Source of the DNA: Pseudomonas knackmussii B13
GTDB taxonomy: Bacteria > Pseudomonadota > Gammaproteobacteria > Pseudomonadales > Pseudomonadaceae
Assembly (NCBI RefSeq): GCF_000689415.1
Contig: NZ_HG322950.1
Span: forward strand, 3,417,501 to 3,481,500
Length of the DNA: 64,000 bases
Reading direction: 5' to 3'
Position 1 is the first letter of the stretch. Each line of letters starts with the position of its first letter. The notes under the pieces were generated by a model. That model was not told where the DNA came from. It saw nothing but the letters and a program-made list of their open reading frames with translations, and ran no database searches. The position numbers were made by a program, and so were the translations under genes. Shown here piece by piece: positions 33,513 to 41,810 of this stretch.

Positions 33513-34033
33513 TGACGAGTGGGTCAAGCGGCACACAGCAATTTGATGCGGCCCTTCGGCTGATGGAGCTTTCTACGGCCATCACGCGACTTTTTGCTGC
33601 ACGGAATCAAGTGCTGAATCGCTTGGCTGCTCCATTTGGTTTGACTGCGGTTCAAGTGATGGCGCTACACCACATGTCGGCTATTCCAGCATGTACGCCC
33701 AGCACGTTGGTTCGTAGTCTGGTAGTCGATTCCTCTTCGGTGACGAGGCTGTTAGATCGGCTTGAGAAGAAGGGCATGATCCAGAGAGCGGCGCAAGAGC
33801 GCGCCGATCGCCCGCACGATCGAAGAGTGATCGAAATTGTTCTGACTGAGCGCGGAAACAAGGCGATAGACGAGTTGAAGTCTCATTGGCGCTCCGCGCT
33901 TGCGGAATTGACGGAGGCGCTCAAACAAAGCGAGATACATGCCTTATTGCGCCTGCCGCAATTGTGCAATCAGGACGCGCTTCAACTTGACCTCGATAGC
34001 AAACCGTTGTCCCTCACAGAACCACGGCCGTGA
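33509..34033 (+). CDS. marR: MarR-family regulator
   Basis: 174 residues, ATG overlapping the mfsR stop (ATGATGA), so translationally coupled. The winged-helix part reads STLVRSLVVDSSSVTRLLDR, LEKKGMIQRAAQERADRPHD and RRVIEIVLTERGNKAIDEL. Second gene of mfsR-marR-tciR. The 3' two-thirds are duplicated almost identically at 4591-4903. Its own targets are not known to me. Confidence 0.88.
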   Translation: MMTSGSSGTQQFDAALRLMELSTAITRLFAARNQVLNRLAAPFGLTAVQVMALHHMSAIPACTPSTLVRSLVVDSSSVTRLLDRLEKKGMIQRAAQERADRPHDRRVIEIVLTERGNKAIDELKSHWRSALAELTEALKQSEIHALLRLPQLCNQDALQLDLDSKPLSLTEPRP

Positions 34034-34054
34034 AACGGGAATCGGGGGCGCTTC

Positions 34055-34966
34055 ATGGAGCTACGTCACCTTCGCTACTTTGTTGCCCTCGCTGAAGAAC
34101 TGCATTTCACTCGTGCCGCCGAACGTCTGCATATCGAGCAGCCCCCCTTATCCCGGGCCATCAAGGAGTTGGAAGATGAGCTAGGGGTCTTGCTCTTTGA
34201 TCGGGACCGCAGGGGAACCCGGTTGACCGCAGCAGGCACCGCGTTCCTGCAAGACACTCGCCGATTGTTCACCGTCCTGGAGCAAGCAAGAGAGAATGCC
34301 AAGGCCGTTGCGGCGGGCTCGCGAGGCAGCCTGCGCATCGCAGTATCCGATGGCGCGATCGATCCCTGGCTATCGGATTTTCTCGCCAGTTGCCGCGCTG
34401 AAGAGCCAGACATCGAGATCCGCTTGTCCGAGGTACCTTTGTCCGAGCAACTGCGTGGCCTGCGAGCCGGCGACTTCACCCTCGGGTTCGCGCACACGGC
34501 CGAAGTCGGCGAGGGCATTGTTGCTGAGCCGATCTGGCAAGACCCGCTGGTGATCGCAGTACCTGTCAGGCATGAGCTGCTTGCCCACAAGGCAGTCCCG
34601 CTCCATGAACTCGGCGGCCATCCCCTTGTACTCTGCGATCCACAGGTGTGCGAAGGTTACTGCCGTGAACTGGCTCGGCTTCTACTGCTTCTGGAGCGCG
34701 AACCGAATGTGGTCGAGCACGTATCTTCGCTGGAGATGATGCTTACCTTGGTCAGCGCGGGCTTTGGCGTCGGCTTCACGACGGCGACCAGGGTTGCTGT
34801 CAGTCCACGACCAGATGTGCTGACCCGCCCCCTGGCGGTGGATTCGGCAGTAATCACGACCTATCTGCTCCGACTCGGCGGCGGCGATGACGTGCCGGCG
34901 TCGTTGGAGCGCTTCATCGTTCGTCTGCGTGATCTCGTCCGCCTACGTGAGAATCTAGGTGGCTGA
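34055..34966 (+). CDS. tciR: LysR-family activator TciR
   Basis: 303 residues, a complete LysR regulator: MELRHLRYFVALAEELHFTR at the start, AAERLHIEQPPLSRAIKELE for the recognition helix region, then a periplasmic-binding-like effector domain with SRGSLRIAVSDGAIDPWLSD. In ICEclc, TciR is the activator that opens the ICE transfer-competence programme in a subset of stationary-phase cells. Third gene of the MfsR-controlled operon, 21 bp after marR. It is the main link between the cargo efflux repressor and mobility in this window. Confidence 0.9.
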   Translation: MELRHLRYFVALAEELHFTRAAERLHIEQPPLSRAIKELEDELGVLLFDRDRRGTRLTAAGTAFLQDTRRLFTVLEQARENAKAVAAGSRGSLRIAVSDGAIDPWLSDFLASCRAEEPDIEIRLSEVPLSEQLRGLRAGDFTLGFAHTAEVGEGIVAEPIWQDPLVIAVPVRHELLAHKAVPLHELGGHPLVLCDPQVCEGYCRELARLLLLLEREPNVVEHVSSLEMMLTLVSAGFGVGFTTATRVAVSPRPDVLTRPLAVDSAVITTYLLRLGGGDDVPASLERFIVRLRDLVRLRENLGG

Positions 34967-34991
34967 CAGAGCCAACCACGGACGTTCAGCT

Positions 34992-35291
34992 TCAAGAATC
35001 GGTCCGGGCGCCGATGCCAAGGTAGTGCTCCGTTGCAGCCATCAGGTCAGCGGCGCTTATTCTGAGCGCCATGGCAATTTTCAATATGACAGGAAGCGTG
35101 GGCACGTGCTCCCCGCGCTCGATCTTGCCCATGTGCGAGCGCGAGATGCCTGCCCGGGATGCAAATTCGTCTTGAGCAATACCTTGAGCGACGCGCGCAA
35201 CGCGCACGGCCTGTCCGAAGGCCAACGCTGGTTCGGATTCATACGTCGATGTGCCAGCGGGGCGGCCTGGCTGAATAGTGGGCTTCTGCAT
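34992..35291 (-). CDS. XRE-family helix-turn-helix protein
   Basis: 99 residues: AFGQAVRVARVAQGIAQDEF, ASRAGISRSHMGKIERGEHV and PTLPVILKIAMALRISAADL form a Cro/CI-type helix-turn-helix, with little beyond it. It is divergent from a gene that contains only a LysR effector domain, an arrangement that may split DNA binding and ligand sensing between two proteins. It converges on tciR with a 25-bp gap. Confidence 0.85.
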   Translation of the reverse strand: MQKPTIQPGRPAGTSTYESEPALAFGQAVRVARVAQGIAQDEFASRAGISRSHMGKIERGEHVPTLPVILKIAMALRISAADLMAATEHYLGIGARTDS

Positions 35292-35412
35292 TTGCAGAAG
35301 CGTCGGACAAACCTCTGAAATTAACCACGTTAAATTTATAGACGTTAAAGTTCACTCTTGCTTATCATATGGGCTCCTCCTTGACCTGATTAGCCGCCTC
35401 TGCGGTGCCCTT

Positions 35413-36054
35413 ATGCACAACGCTACCGGCCAGTCCCCCCGTCTCAGGCTCGCCATAGCGCCAGGCGCGCCGTCGCCACAGTTGTCGGCACTGCTGGCGC
35501 TGCAACGCGCGGAAGAGCCCGATGTCGCTCTCGCCTTCTTTGAGGTTTCAGGTCGCGATCTGCATGCGGGACTACATGACGGCCGTTACGACGCGGGGGT
35601 TTCAATTCAGGTATCGAGCGACGCGGCGCTTAAAGCGCAGCCGTTGTGGGCCGAGTGCATGGCCGTCGCCATGCCGCTACGATTTCCATTGCTTGATCAG
35701 GCGACACTCACGATCGCCGATCTGCTGGACTTCGCCCTGTATCGCTGGCAGGCGGAAATCTGTTCCAAGTTGGATGAGCGGCTTTCCACGCCCCTGCCGA
35801 CAGGTCGACAGAACATCCGGTACGTCACTTCGTTTGGCCTGTTGGCCACGTGGGTCGCGGCCGGCTACGGCGTCGGGGTGTCCGCGCAATCGCGCATCGA
35901 GCACGCTCACAGATGGGGGATCACGATGCGGCCGCTCATCGATGGCCCCTACGAGATCGTGACACACCTGCAGCGGCCCCAGGAGCCAACCAGTTCCGTT
36001 GTGGAGCGATTCGAGCGAAGAGCGTTGCAGGTCGCAAGGGCGAGTGCTGCATAG
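35413..36054 (+). CDS. Stand-alone LysR-type effector (substrate-binding) domain
   Basis: 213 residues from ATG 35413 (MHNATGQSPRLRLAIAPGAP). The whole protein matches the C-terminal LysR substrate-binding domain: SPQLSALLALQRAEEPDVAL, LHAGLHDGRYDAGVS, AVAMPLRFPLL and VTSFGLLATWVAAGYGVGVS. No winged helix lies upstream in any frame, only a 121-bp gap to the divergent XRE gene. Similar effector-only proteins are common on ICEs. It may work with the XRE protein as a two-gene regulator. That is inference. Confidence 0.78.
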   Translation: MHNATGQSPRLRLAIAPGAPSPQLSALLALQRAEEPDVALAFFEVSGRDLHAGLHDGRYDAGVSIQVSSDAALKAQPLWAECMAVAMPLRFPLLDQATLTIADLLDFALYRWQAEICSKLDERLSTPLPTGRQNIRYVTSFGLLATWVAAGYGVGVSAQSRIEHAHRWGITMRPLIDGPYEIVTHLQRPQEPTSSVVERFERRALQVARASAA

Positions 36055-36368
36055 TGGACGCGCTCTTGAGGACTGGATTGGTCAGGAATACGCGCCGGCT
36101 ACGCTGCTCACGCTACCGCGATGCGTTTTCGAGTGAACGTGCCACGCGGTTGACTGCGCCGTGGGTTAGATGCGACTCGACCATCGCACGGCTGAATTCT
36201 CCAAGTGGGCGGCAGCCTCGAAACAGCGTAGCACCCGCTAGGAAGGCTGACGCGTACCGGAAGATGTCGAATTCAGTTCTCCATTATTGGCCGGAAAGAT
36301 CGATATTCCTTCACGTTGATTTTGAATATCATCTGCCTTAATTTCATTGTTTCCGACCGGATACGCCA
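36055..36368. other. 314-bp gap without a supported gene
   Basis: No frame with recognisable protein similarity. The last 60 bases are AT-rich (gttgattttgaatatcatctgcc) and probably hold the promoter of the LysE-type gene. Confidence 0.5.
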
Positions 36369-36979
36369 ATGACCGAATTAATAGCTGTCGTCACAATCAC
36401 CTTGCTGGCCGTCATCAGCCCTGGGCCGGACTTTGCAACGGTTACGCGCAATAGCTTGATGCTGTCGCGCCGCGCGGGCGTGCTGACCGCATTGGGCATA
36501 GGCTTAGGCATACTGGTACATATCACCTATACGTTGATCGGCGTGGGCCTGCTAATCCAGCAATCGCTTTGGTTGTTTAACACCATCAACTGGTCGGTGC
36601 TGCCTATCTAATTTATCTCGGCATAAAAATGCTGTGCACGAAAGCTGGCGGCGCACTGACCGAAAAGCGTATGGCGCCGCTCTCGGATGGCGCTGCGCTG
36701 CGTACCGGTTTCCTGACCAATACGCTGAACCCCAAAGCCACGGTATTCATCGTCAGCCTGTTTATGCAGGTGGTGCGGCCCGACACTCCGCTGGCAGTGC
36801 AGATTGGCTATGGCGCTTTCATCGCTGCGGCGCACATGGGCTGGTTTAGCCTGGTGGCCTTATGCTTCTCTGCCGGTGCCGTGCGCGATCGTCTGCTGGC
36901 TTTCCGCCATTGGATCGACCGTGCCTTCGGCGGGCGGCTGGTCGGCTTCGGAGTACTGATAGCGGTGGCCCGGCGCTGA
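36369..36979 (+). pseudogene. LysE-family exporter, disrupted by a one-base frameshift
   Basis: The first frame (MTELIAVVTITLLAVISPGPDFATVTRN) carries the LysE/RhtB signature SPGPDF and stops at 36611. The remainder is read in another frame from about 36594, with MLCTKAGGALTEKR, GFLTNTLNPKATVFIVSLFM (LysE NPK motif) and four more membrane segments, to 36979. One extra G after AACTGG would give WVGAAYLIYLGIKML and join both parts into a normal ~203-residue exporter. Either a real inactivation or a sequence error. Confidence 0.85.
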
Positions 36980-37122
36980 TTGCGTCGGGCATTGCCCTCG
37001 CTGCGCGTGCCTTCCTTTTAGCGTGAGCCATGTCGCAGTAAGAGTTGGAGTACAGCGATTGATGCCCGCTTTACGGCCAGTGTTATGCCGAATTGCGGGC
37101 TCGACAACCTAACGATTGGCAT

Positions 37123-38007
37123 CTATTGCGATTCTCGAATAGGTAGCAAGTTCAAGAATGTTTTCAGAATCGGCGCAATGTGATCGTGACGGTAGATACA
37201 ACTGACCGGTACAGTGGCCTTGGAGCCCACGAGTTCAGTGAAGCCGAAGTCAGGCCACGAAATCATGGCTACTGTCTCGGGAACAATTGTCACGCCGACG
37301 CCGGCCAACGCCAGAGCCATGGCTGCATTGACGTCTTCAACTATGGCGACAACCTTTGGCTCCACTCGCGCGTTTTTGAATACGCCGATGACTTCGTCTG
37401 CGAAACTGGGGCGTCCTTCTCGCGGGAACAGGATCAAGGGCTCGTTACGAAGCGCGCTGCAATGAACTTGCTCACCAAACGAGCGAGCGCGCGACTTTTG
37501 CGCACCCAGAAATAGCCTCTCATTGGTTACGTTTCGGACAACTACACCCTCCTGATAGGGGTAGAAACGCCCGAACCCGATATCGATGGTGCCAGCGTCC
37601 AGCGCTTCAATCTGGCGGTTCTTGCTCATCTGCGTCAAGGACACAGTTGCCGAGGGAGCAACCGACAAGAGTTGCCGCAGCAGTAGCGGTAGCGTATGCA
37701 AAACGACGGTTCCGAAATAGGCGACGCGCAATTCCCCGATTTCACCGCGCGATGCTGCACGTGATCTCACCCTTGAGATCTCGGTAACGTGCAGTAGGCG
37801 CCTGGCATCCTCTAAAAATGTTGTACCCGCTGCCGTCAATTCGACGCCGCGGTGCGTGCGTTCAAACAGCACCACGCCGAGATCCTGTTCCAGGGCCTGT
37901 ATTTGGCGGGTAATGGGCGGCTGGGAAATATGCAGGCGTCTTGCCGCAGCACCGATATTTCCCTCTTCTGCGACCGCGATGAAATAGCGAAGCTGCCGAA
38001 ATTCCAT
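37123..38007 (-). CDS. clcR: LysR-family activator of the chlorocatechol operon
   Basis: 294 residues: MEFRQLRYFIAVAEEGNIGA, AARRLHISQPPITRQIQALE and DLGVVLFERTHRGVELTAAG form the LysR winged helix. The rest is a CatR/BenM-type effector domain. It matches ClcR of pAC27/ICEclc in length, position and what I remember of its sequence. Divergent from clcA over 169 bp that contain ATAC-N7-GTAT. In the known system ClcR activates clcABDE in response to 2-chloromuconate and represses itself. Confidence 0.95.
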   Translation of the reverse strand: MEFRQLRYFIAVAEEGNIGAAARRLHISQPPITRQIQALEQDLGVVLFERTHRGVELTAAGTTFLEDARRLLHVTEISRVRSRAASRGEIGELRVAYFGTVVLHTLPLLLRQLLSVAPSATVSLTQMSKNRQIEALDAGTIDIGFGRFYPYQEGVVVRNVTNERLFLGAQKSRARSFGEQVHCSALRNEPLILFPREGRPSFADEVIGVFKNARVEPKVVAIVEDVNAAMALALAGVGVTIVPETVAMISWPDFGFTELVGSKATVPVSCIYRHDHIAPILKTFLNLLPIRESQ

Positions 38008-38049
38008 TTAAGACCTCTGGTTTTCCCTAGGGGTGGACACCGCTAAGCC

Positions 38050-38064
38050 ATACCGATCCCGTAT
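38050..38064. promoter_or_regulatory. ClcR recognition site (LysR box)
   Basis: ATACCGATCCCGTAT has the ATAC-N7-GTAT inverted repeat with the T-N11-A pattern of LysR operators. It lies in the clcR-clcA intergenic region, 43 bp from the clcR start and 113 bp from clcA. It agrees in form with the recognition binding site described for ClcR/CatR. Confidence 0.75.
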
Positions 38065-38176
38065 TGCAAAGGCTAAAAAAAGGTATTGGACCGCATGACA
38101 CGCGAATCTTAGCATTCATGTTTGAAGCACCAACTCATCGGTGTTTCAACCATGAGATCTTGAAAGGAGACGAGTC

Positions 38177-38959
38177 ATGGATAAACGAGTTGCCGAGGTC
38201 GCAGGCGCGATCGTCGAGGCAGTACGCAAAATTTTGCTGGACAAGCGCGTCACGGAAGCCGAATACCGCGCGGGTGTCGACTATCTCACCGAGGTCGCAC
38301 AGACGCGGGAAACCGCGCTGCTTCTGGACGTTTTCCTGAACAGCACCATCATCGAAGGCAAGGCGCAGCGCTCGCGGACCTCTGCGCCTGCGATCCAGGG
38401 GCCGTACTTCCTGGAAGGTGCTCCTGTAGTTGAAGGCGTCCTCAAGACCTACGATACCGACGACCACAAACCGCTGATCATTCGCGGTACGGTGCGCTCG
38501 GACACGGGCGAGTTGCTCGCTGGCGCTGTCATCGACGTGTGGCACTCGACGCCTGATGGCTTGTACAGCGGGATCCACGACAACATCCCCGTGGACTACT
38601 ACCGCGGAAAACTCGTGACGGATTCCCAGGGCAACTATCGCGTGCGCACCACGATGCCAGTGCCATACCAGATCCCCTACGAGGGGCCGACTGGGCGTCT
38701 GCTGGGCCACCTGGGCAGCCATACCTGGCGTCCGGCGCACGTGCACTTCAAGGTGCGCAAGGACGGTTTCGAACCGTTGACCACGCAATACTACTTCGAA
38801 GGGGGCAAATGGGTGGACGATGACTGCTGTCACGGCGTCACCCCCGACCTGATTACGCCCGAGACGATCGAGGACGGGGTGCGGGTCATGACCCTGGACT
38901 TCGTAATCGAGCGTGAGCAGGCCGAGCAACGCAAGTCGGCTACGGAGACAGTGGCATGA
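38177..38959 (+). CDS. clcA: Chlorocatechol 1,2-dioxygenase
   Basis: 260 residues, intradiol dioxygenase with an N-terminal helical linker and a catalytic beta-sandwich. Fe(III) ligand region: DVWHSTPDGLYSG (first Tyr), YQIPYEGP (second Tyr area) and WRPAHVHF (the two His). It opens 3- and 4-chlorocatechol between the hydroxyls to chloro-cis,cis-muconates. Length and sequence match ClcA from pAC27/ICEclc. AAAGGAG precedes the ATG. First gene of clcA-clcB-orf3-clcD-clcE, overlapping clcB by 4 bp. Confidence 0.96.
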   Translation: MDKRVAEVAGAIVEAVRKILLDKRVTEAEYRAGVDYLTEVAQTRETALLLDVFLNSTIIEGKAQRSRTSAPAIQGPYFLEGAPVVEGVLKTYDTDDHKPLIIRGTVRSDTGELLAGAVIDVWHSTPDGLYSGIHDNIPVDYYRGKLVTDSQGNYRVRTTMPVPYQIPYEGPTGRLLGHLGSHTWRPAHVHFKVRKDGFEPLTTQYYFEGGKWVDDDCCHGVTPDLITPETIEDGVRVMTLDFVIEREQAEQRKSATETVA

Positions 38960-40068
38960 AGATCGAAGCGATCGATGTGACGCTGGTGGACGTCCCAGCT
39001 TCGCGTCCCATCCAGATGTCGTTTACCACGGTGCAGAAGCAGAGCTATGCGATCGTGCAGATCCGTGCGGGCGGGCTTGTCGGCATCGGCGAGGGCAGCA
39101 GCGTAGGTGGGCCGACTTGGAGTTCCGAATGCGCTGAAACCATCAAGGTCATCATCGAAACGTACTTGGCGCCGCTCCTGATCGGCAAGGACGCGACAAA
39201 TCTGCGAGAGCTCCAGCACTTAATGGAGCGCGCCGTAACCGGAAACTATTCGGCCAAGGCGGCCATCGACGTTGCGCTGCATGATCTGAAGGCACGCTCT
39301 CTGAACCTGCCGCTGAGCGATTTGATCGGCGGCGCGATCCAGCAGGGCATCCCCATTGCCTGGACCCTGGCGAGCGGCGACACGCAGCGGGACATCGCAA
39401 TCGCCGAGGAAATGATCGAGCGGCGCCGGCACAACCGGTTCAAGATCAAGCTTGGCGTGCGCTCCCCGGCAGATGATTTGCGCCATATCGAGAAGATTAT
39501 CGAGCGCGTCGGTGACCGTGCTGCGGTGCGGGTCGATATCAACCAGGCCTGGGATGAGAACACGGCATCGGTGTGGATTCCGCGCCTGGAGGCGGCCGGT
39601 GTCGAACTGGTCGAACAGCCGGTGGCACGCAGCAACTTCGATGCGCTTCGGCGCCTGTCGGCCGACAACGGGGTGGCCATCCTGGCCGATGAAAGCCTGA
39701 GCTCGCTGGCGTCCGCCTTCGAACTGGCGCGCCATCATTGCGTCGACGCCTTCTCGCTGAAGCTGTGCAACATGGGCGGGGTGGCAAATACCCTCAAGGT
39801 CGCTGCGATCGCGGAAGCCTCGGGCATTGCGTCCTATGGGGGCACCATGTTGGATTCATCAATCGGCACCGCTGCTGCTCTCCATGTGTATGCCACATTG
39901 CCGACGATGCCCTTCGGATGTGAACTGCTAGGGCCCTGGGTGTTAGCCGACACGCTTACGCAGACCCAACTCGAGATCAAGGACTTCGAGATTCGGTTGC
40001 CCTCGGGTCCTGGGTTGGGTGTTGATATCGATCCGGACAAGCTGCGCCACTTCACCCGCGCGGGTTGA
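38956..40068 (+). CDS. clcB: Chloromuconate cycloisomerase
   Basis: 370 residues of the enolase superfamily (muconate-lactonising subgroup). Acid-base residues are in FKIKLGVRS (Lys), metal ligands in VRVDINQAWDE and LVEQPV, and the second Lys in AFSLKLCNMGG. It cyclises 2-chloromuconate to a lactone that loses chloride to give a dienelactone. Start overlaps the clcA stop by ATGA. Length equals known ClcB/TfdD-type enzymes. Confidence 0.95.
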   Translation: MKIEAIDVTLVDVPASRPIQMSFTTVQKQSYAIVQIRAGGLVGIGEGSSVGGPTWSSECAETIKVIIETYLAPLLIGKDATNLRELQHLMERAVTGNYSAKAAIDVALHDLKARSLNLPLSDLIGGAIQQGIPIAWTLASGDTQRDIAIAEEMIERRRHNRFKIKLGVRSPADDLRHIEKIIERVGDRAAVRVDINQAWDENTASVWIPRLEAAGVELVEQPVARSNFDALRRLSADNGVAILADESLSSLASAFELARHHCVDAFSLKLCNMGGVANTLKVAAIAEASGIASYGGTMLDSSIGTAAALHVYATLPTMPFGCELLGPWVLADTLTQTQLEIKDFEIRLPSGPGLGVDIDPDKLRHFTRAG

Positions 40069-40094
40069 TTGAAGTCAGTTAGGGGAAAATCACC

Positions 40095-41078
40095 ATGTTG
40101 TCTCGTTTATCAATTCGTTTGGTCGTCTGGCTAGGCTGCGTAGGCTTGAGCTTGCTGGCAGTAACGGCGAGTGCTGCAGACTACCCGAGCAAGCCCATTC
40201 GATGGATCGTTCCATTCCCGCCGGGCGGTGCAATCGACATGGTTTCTCGTGTCTTGGCCCAGCGCGTGTCGCAAACGCTGGGGCAGCCGGTGACAGTGGA
40301 GAATCGTCCGGGCTCGGGCGGGATCATCGGCAGCGCGGAGGTCGCGCGCTCCCCGGCTGACGGTTATACGCTGCTGGTGAACTCGACAGGGCTGGCAGTG
40401 GACAAGTGGTTTTATCCGAACGTCGCCTACGATGCTCGGAAAGCATTTGCCCCCGTGGCGCTGTTGGCAACTATCCCCAGCGTTCTAGTGGTGCCGGCTG
40501 ATTCCCCATACAAGGATGCCAGGAGCCTACTAGCGTACGCAAAGGCCAACCCCGGTAAGGTGTCATTCGCCTCTGCAGGCATGGGGACGTCGATCCATCT
40601 GGCGGCCGCTCTGCTGGCCGCTCAGGCCGGGGTTGACCTGCTCCACGTGCCCTACAAAGGGAGCACGCCAGCTGCCGCCGACCTGATCGCGGGGCGAGTC
40701 TCCATGATGGTCGATTCGATCACCGCACAGCAGTCGTTTATCAAATCTGGACGGGTGCGTGCGCTGGGTGTCACCAGCTTGCAACCCGCGCCCTCATTGC
40801 CTGGGATTCCTCCCCTGGCGCAAGCAGCCGACCAACCGAAGTTCGAGGTCCTGACATGGTTTGGCTTATTTGTGCCGTCACGTACCTCGCCGGACATCGT
40901 CAAGGTGCTCAACACAGCAATGAATGAAGCACTGAAGACCCCGGAGGTACAAAAGGCGCTGGCGGATATCGGCGCTTCAGCGCAGGGGGGAACATCGCAA
41001 GCTCTGGGCGTCTTATGGGACAACGAGATCGACCGATGGGGCCAGTTGATCGTCCACCATCGACTCAACACCCAATGA
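40095..41078 (+). CDS. Bug/TctC-type periplasmic binding protein (clc orf3)
   Basis: 327 residues. Signal peptide LVVWLGCVGLSLLAVTASAA, then the tripartite-tricarboxylate receptor signature (YPSKPIRWIVPFPPGGAIDM, VENRPGSGGIIGSAEVARSP, VPYKGSTPAAADLIAGRV). It should bind a carboxylate in the periplasm. No TctA/TctB membrane partners are encoded nearby, so it may be an orphan receptor or use chromosomal partners. This gene is the known orf3 between clcB and clcD, and as far as I know its function has not been shown. Confidence 0.88.
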   Translation: MLSRLSIRLVVWLGCVGLSLLAVTASAADYPSKPIRWIVPFPPGGAIDMVSRVLAQRVSQTLGQPVTVENRPGSGGIIGSAEVARSPADGYTLLVNSTGLAVDKWFYPNVAYDARKAFAPVALLATIPSVLVVPADSPYKDARSLLAYAKANPGKVSFASAGMGTSIHLAAALLAAQAGVDLLHVPYKGSTPAAADLIAGRVSMMVDSITAQQSFIKSGRVRALGVTSLQPAPSLPGIPPLAQAADQPKFEVLTWFGLFVPSRTSPDIVKVLNTAMNEALKTPEVQKALADIGASAQGGTSQALGVLWDNEIDRWGQLIVHHRLNTQ

Positions 41079-41099
41079 ACTGTAATCGGAGAGATGAAG

Positions 41100-41810
41100 A
41101 TGTTGACTGAAGGGATATCGATTCAATCGTATGACGGGCATACATTCGGCGCGCTCGTGGGCTCGCCGGCCAAAGCGCCCGCTCCCGTGATTGTGATCGC
41201 TCAAGAAATATTTGGTGTGAACGCGTTCATGCGAGAAACGGTGTCATGGCTGGTCGACCAGGGGTATGCGGCAGTTTGCCCTGATCTGTACGCGCGCCAG
41301 GCGCCAGGTACAGCACTCGATCCGCAGGATGAGGCGCAGAGAGAGCAAGCCTACAAGCTCTGGCAGGCCTTCGACATGGAGGCCGGCGTGGGCGATCTGG
41401 AGGCTGCTATCCGCTATGCGCGACACCAACCCTACAGCAACGGCAAGGTGGGATTGGTGGGGTATTGCCTGGGCGGTGCGCTTGCCTTTCTAGTGGCCGC
41501 CAAAGGATACGTGGATCGCGCCGTAGGCTACTACGGTGTTGGACTGGAGAAGCAGCTCAACAAGGTCCCGGAAGTCAAGCATCCGGCGTTGTTTCACATG
41601 GGCGGCCAAGACCACTTCGTGCCCGCGCCAAGCCGCCAGCTGATTACTGAAGGCTTCGGTGCCAATCCATTGCTGCAAGTGCACTGGTACGAAGAGGCCG
41701 GACACTCGTTCGCCAGGACGAGCAGTTCGGGCTATGTGGCGAGTGCCGCGGCGTTGGCCAACGAACGTACACTGGATTTCCTGGCGCCCTTGCAGAGCAA
41801 GAAGCCATGA
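41100..41810 (+). CDS. clcD: Dienelactone hydrolase
   Basis: 236 residues from ATG 41100 (MLTEGISIQSYDGHTFGALV). Another ATG 6 bases earlier is less likely. The catalytic triad of the crystallised B13 enzyme falls exactly in place: Cys123 (GYCLGG), Asp171 (GGQDHF) and His202 (EAGHSF). It hydrolyses the cis- or trans-dienelactone to maleylacetate. GGAGAGATG lies upstream. The stop overlaps the clcE start. Confidence 0.96.
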   Translation: MLTEGISIQSYDGHTFGALVGSPAKAPAPVIVIAQEIFGVNAFMRETVSWLVDQGYAAVCPDLYARQAPGTALDPQDEAQREQAYKLWQAFDMEAGVGDLEAAIRYARHQPYSNGKVGLVGYCLGGALAFLVAAKGYVDRAVGYYGVGLEKQLNKVPEVKHPALFHMGGQDHFVPAPSRQLITEGFGANPLLQVHWYEEAGHSFARTSSSGYVASAAALANERTLDFLAPLQSKKP

